Below are positions 60,201-64,000 of a DNA stretch of 64,000 bases, piece after piece. Position numbers and translations under genes: made by a program. Every line of letters starts with the position of its first letter. Within the stretch, counting starts at the first letter, position 1. The DNA lies in assembly GCA_024362935.1 (NCBI GenBank), contig JANCRA010000014.1, positions 15,596,758 through 15,660,757 on the forward strand, read 5' to 3'. Under the pieces are notes generated by a model, which saw only the letters and a list, made by a program, of their open reading frames with translations, did no database searches and was not told where the DNA came from. The stretch is from Setophaga petechia (lineage: Eukaryota > Chordata > Aves > Passeriformes > Parulidae).

Positions 60201-63200
60201 GACTCAAGACAACCTAGGAATCCTTACATGCTCTCTGAAGGACTCTGAACATCCAAAATCACCCTGGGCTCACAAAACTACAGGGCTTGATCCATAGAAT
60301 TTCCTGGTGATACCCCCCCGCCTGTGTCATTCTCTTTTACTTTAAGAAATATTTGTAAGAAGGTGGGATGTGGATCTGGTTTTTTAGATCTTTTATAGTG
60401 ACCAAAGACACCAAAACAGGCCTTCTAGCAATCCAGAGAAAACAAGGGGAAGCTTTTGAAGCATGGGGAGTTGTGTATTCTCCCTTTGGTACCCAGACAT
60501 GCAAATTCACTGGGAGGGAGTAGTCAGATAGCTAAAACCACAGACAGCAATGTGACAATGCACTGGACTCCACTAGACCCTTTCCAACCCATTTTAACCT
60601 CCTTTTTCTCTATTGCCAGGACTGGAGAATCATGGCAGAAAAACTGCCCTGTTGTGAACAGCAAGTGTCCTTGGCTAAGAAGAGGAGCTGCTGGATGCTA
60701 GGCCTGGAAAAGGTGCCACAGATAACAAATGAGGGCCAAAAGACTTTTTCTTTTCATTTTCAGTTCATTTTTCCTTGAATCTCATAGGGAAAGACACAGT
60801 CCATATTCTTTTGTAGCTTTTAGCTCTGCATTTACCAACCCAGAGGTAGGATTCTTTATCCAGGTATGAACAAGGGCCCCAGATTTTCTGTGCATATTTT
60901 TTTCCACAGTTACAGGCTGATGCTATGGGAGCAGCCTCTGCTTCTCAGGTACTTTGAAGCAGAACATGACCAGAACAGTCTGTGTTTACATTCCTTGTCT
61001 TGAAGTATTTTGCACCAAATGATAGCTGTAAGAGGGTCAATGGATGTATTAAATCTGGACAAACCTGAAACATTCCAGATGCCCCACCCAGTCAGGGGGG
61101 CTGTGGCACAAGCCTTGTGCCCAGCCTGAGCTGGCTGCTATAACAAAGGGGCTGTTTGAAAACAGTACCTAGGAGTGAATTTCCACTGCTGTATGCTGAC
61201 TCCAGTAAACTGGGATTTCTAATGTATTCTGAACACGTCTTGACTAATATGTGCTGGCTTGTATGTAAATGTTTCCTGTTGTTTGTTGTGTTTTTTATTT
61301 AAATTCTCCTAATGGACCAGGCTGCCCTAGGAATGTCATTATATGCTGGACTACATGATCATCAGCATGCTCTCACTGCAAGGCAATGCAGCTTGTTTAT
61401 ACTTGACAGTAAGAAGTTTGTACATTTAGGCCAAGCATTTCTGTGGTTTAGAGCACCTTTCTCAAAGTCCTGGATTCCAACATTCCCTTCCTCTCTGAAG
61501 AGCAAGGCCACCCAACCATTCCCTAACCCTGGCAAGAAGGACATCAGAACATCCCAGTGCAAGACAAGAGTATCTCATAAAAGAAAAACTTTTCAGTCAC
61601 AGTCCTCTCACACAGCAGAGATGAGGATAGGCAGTGTCAGAGGACTCACAAGACGAGAGAAGGATGAAGAGTGTCAGTAAATCTTCCTCTGGTCAAGCCC
61701 TGACATTTGCAAAGTATGCAGAGAAATAGTGTACCTCATCTTATTCTTCAGAGCCACCCTTCTTGGACCAAGAGCTGCAGCTGTAGCACAGTAAACACAG
61801 GAAGTTTGGATCAGATCAGCCAGGGAGAAGATAAATTCCTGTTCTATGACTGCATCTCTCAATGGGAGCCCTTTTTCACTAATGGCATATTCCAGCCTCT
61901 ATGACCAGAGCAGTGCCTAATAGAGTACTGCTGGCAGGAAACTTTTCTTGGTAAGAATGACAGTAAAGATGGGGAGAAATTCTTTTTAAAAAATTAAGTG
62001 CAGAGGAATGAAAAAGCTAAGGAAAAAGCAATTTAGTGTTTCATGGTTTTTAAAACAACAAAGAGGGTTTAGGATCATAGAGCTGGAGGATTAGGAGGAT
62101 CAGGAATCCAAATCTGGGATGGGACCTTCCAAACACAAAAAGTGTTGAAAATGGTACATGGGGAAAAAAAGACTATTAAGAACAGAAACATAAACATAGC
62201 TGGAAATTGGTAGAGTGTTGTAAGAGAAACAGAGGTAAAATGAGAAGCAAGAAAGTAGTAATTCTGAAGATGAAAACTGAATGAAATTATAGCCTATGTT
62301 AACTGCCCAACCTTCCTTTTCTCCCTGATCACTTTTTAATTCATTGCCCTATGTGACACAGCATAATTAGAGGTAATTATAGCAATACAGATTTCATGAA
62401 AATTAGCTGTATGAAGAAAGACCTCTATAGCATCTCTCCTATGTGCAGAAAAGGCAGACACAATGCTTTCCTCCATTTAGCAGAAGTCAGCTGGTCAGTC
62501 AGCTCCCATCTACACCCAGCACTGCCAGACCCTGCCCAGCCATGGCGTGGTGAACAAACAAGATAAAGGTTCTATAGCTGAGAGGTCAGGCTTCATTTGT
62601 TCTCTTGTTCATGAAAACATCATGATATTCTGTTTAAATCTGAAGAATTTTAAGTGAATTATGAGTTGAGAGCTTTACTTCACACGCAACAATAATGAGA
62701 GCTTGTTTGTTTGCCACTAGAATTATTCTAATTATTCTAATGATCTGCTATTTAATTTACTGTTGTAGACTGGAGATTATGAAAGGGAATTTACTCTTGA
62801 TTAAGATGAGAATGAGAGAACAGAGTCTCCATGATTTATGTGCTTGCAAAGTTTGACAGAGTACAAATTTACTGGTTTCCATGAAATTTCAGTGTAACAG
62901 TTCTAGAATTCAAGATTATAATGTGAATTCTCCCTTAGAAATTAACTAATTCTTCAATTAATTACAAAACCTGAAAAAAGTAAAATTCCCCTACATTCTT
63001 AGTTTTCTCCCCATGCAATAAAAAAGTATCAGTAGTGTCTAAAAATTACTCAAAAACGCAAATCTAAAAAATCCTGAAGGAGCAGTCTTACATAAGAACA
63101 AGTTGAGCTTTTAAAAAGCCCATGATTAACAGCACAAAAACATGTGCAAAGATAGGAGACAAATTTTTTCTACTCAAAATATAGCATATGCCATTTCTAG

Positions 63201-64000
63201 TGACAATGTTTGCATGTTATCAGAAGTCAAAGCAATTAAGAAATTTTTCAAGATCACTGCTATGTACAGAATTAAATTTACATTGGAATGTATTTAAGAC
63301 ACCATTCTAACAGTATCGTGAATTTTTCACTGAAGGATCAGCTGGTACATTTTGTCTACACCCAGAAAATCATAGGTCAAGTAGGATCTGAACTCAAGTT
63401 AGGAAATTCTCAAGTTCTGTCTTTGGATATTTGATAACAAGTCCGTTAAGAAGACAGAAAACCTTCCAGGGGGGTAAGAGACACAGATTTAACCATTACA
63501 TGATATCTCATGAATGAACATGATGTGTTCTGAGCTACCATAAGTAAAATTAACAGTATGGAATATGCATTGAAGTTAGATTGATTGCTGAGCAGAGCTT
63601 CTTGCCATTCACATGCATAGGTAGGAGCAGTTCATCATGGTTCAGATGTAAAAGAGGAAATTAAGGACAAAAATATTTGATACATCTATAATGCAAAACA
63701 TATAGTTTTGCTGACAGCTCAGGTTTTATTCATTGAAATTAGTGAGACTGATTATAAATTTAGAAATTAGATATCCAAATTTATAGATATTTTAAAAGGA
63801 AGGGCTCATCAAAAATCAGCATTCCAACACAGAGGCTCCCTGCTTGTAGCTCTGGCTGGTGTGTGAGCAGTTCAAGAGAAAATGAGGAGTTTACACCAAA
63901 GCTACACATAGATCTCAGTTGTTTACAGAAGAGATGATCTTCCCAGGTAACTGCCTGCACTCTCTATTTGAAATACATCTCCACTGGTAGAGCAACAGCT
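57261..64000. other. Unique AT-rich non-coding DNA
   Basis: It holds a short (AC)n near 57538-57549 and a pyrimidine-rich 3' splice-site match ending at about 60620 ('cctttttctctattgccag') with no convincing exon. Frames up to 122 codons (61312-61680, plus) lack any recognised domain. Homeodomain-like words cluster at 62640-62770. No gene, RNA gene or transposon was recognised. Confidence 0.5.

Noticed and set aside
62070..62110. Possible CR1 terminus ('ggatcatagagctggaggat')
   Set aside because: The following sequence does not continue into CR1 in either orientation.

Overview
This window looks like nuclear DNA from a bird, most likely a neognath and perhaps a passerine. The clearest evidence is three fragments of chicken repeat 1 (CR1) retrotransposon, the dominant avian LINE. 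Each carries the recognisable CR1 3' end, with the 'gattcCATGATt' or 'atAGAATCacagaa' type terminus and the 'tggtgggaggtgtccctgcc' block or its complement. Base composition is AT-rich and CpG is scarce. There is no CpG island, no operon-like packing, and no open frame that reads like a known protein. All the open frames are short (162 codons or fewer outside repeats) and scattered on both strands. I read the window as an intergenic gene desert or the inside of a very long intron. I recognise no protein-coding gene, rRNA or tRNA with confidence.

Layout. 1-14.9 kb is mostly unique AT-rich DNA. It holds a speculative TATA/short-intron/mini-ORF arrangement at 0.72-1.0 kb, a CR1 fragment at 1.8 kb and a small ancient CR1 remnant at 7.5 kb. 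14.9-16.6 kb is the most structured part. It contains a 302-bp element with 29-bp terminal inverted repeats (an old non-autonomous DNA transposon), a 33-bp-arm hairpin 240 bp further on, and a 33/30-bp minisatellite with nested higher-order repeats. 20-29.8 kb is unique sequence with several CpG-retaining, TAAT-rich blocks that look like candidate conserved non-coding elements, and one GC-richer patch with five CAGCTG E-boxes. 34.2-35.8 kb holds ancient palindromic repeats of a kind shared with turtles and crocodilians, flanking candidate conserved blocks and an exon-like segment. 38.6-43 kb holds more candidate conserved blocks and then a long (TTCCT)n microsatellite. 51.3-52.7 kb holds two CR1 fragments with their 3' ends facing each other, plus a 43-bp direct repeat next to the first one. 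The rest is unique AT-rich DNA with A/T homopolymers.

How it works together. No pathway can be read from the window. The only functional hypothesis I can offer is cis-regulatory: clusters of candidate enhancers, at least one perhaps derived from an old DNA transposon, in a gene-poor region. No alignment was run, so every conservation claim here is inference from composition and motif content. Family names for the old repeats come from memory of their consensus sequences.
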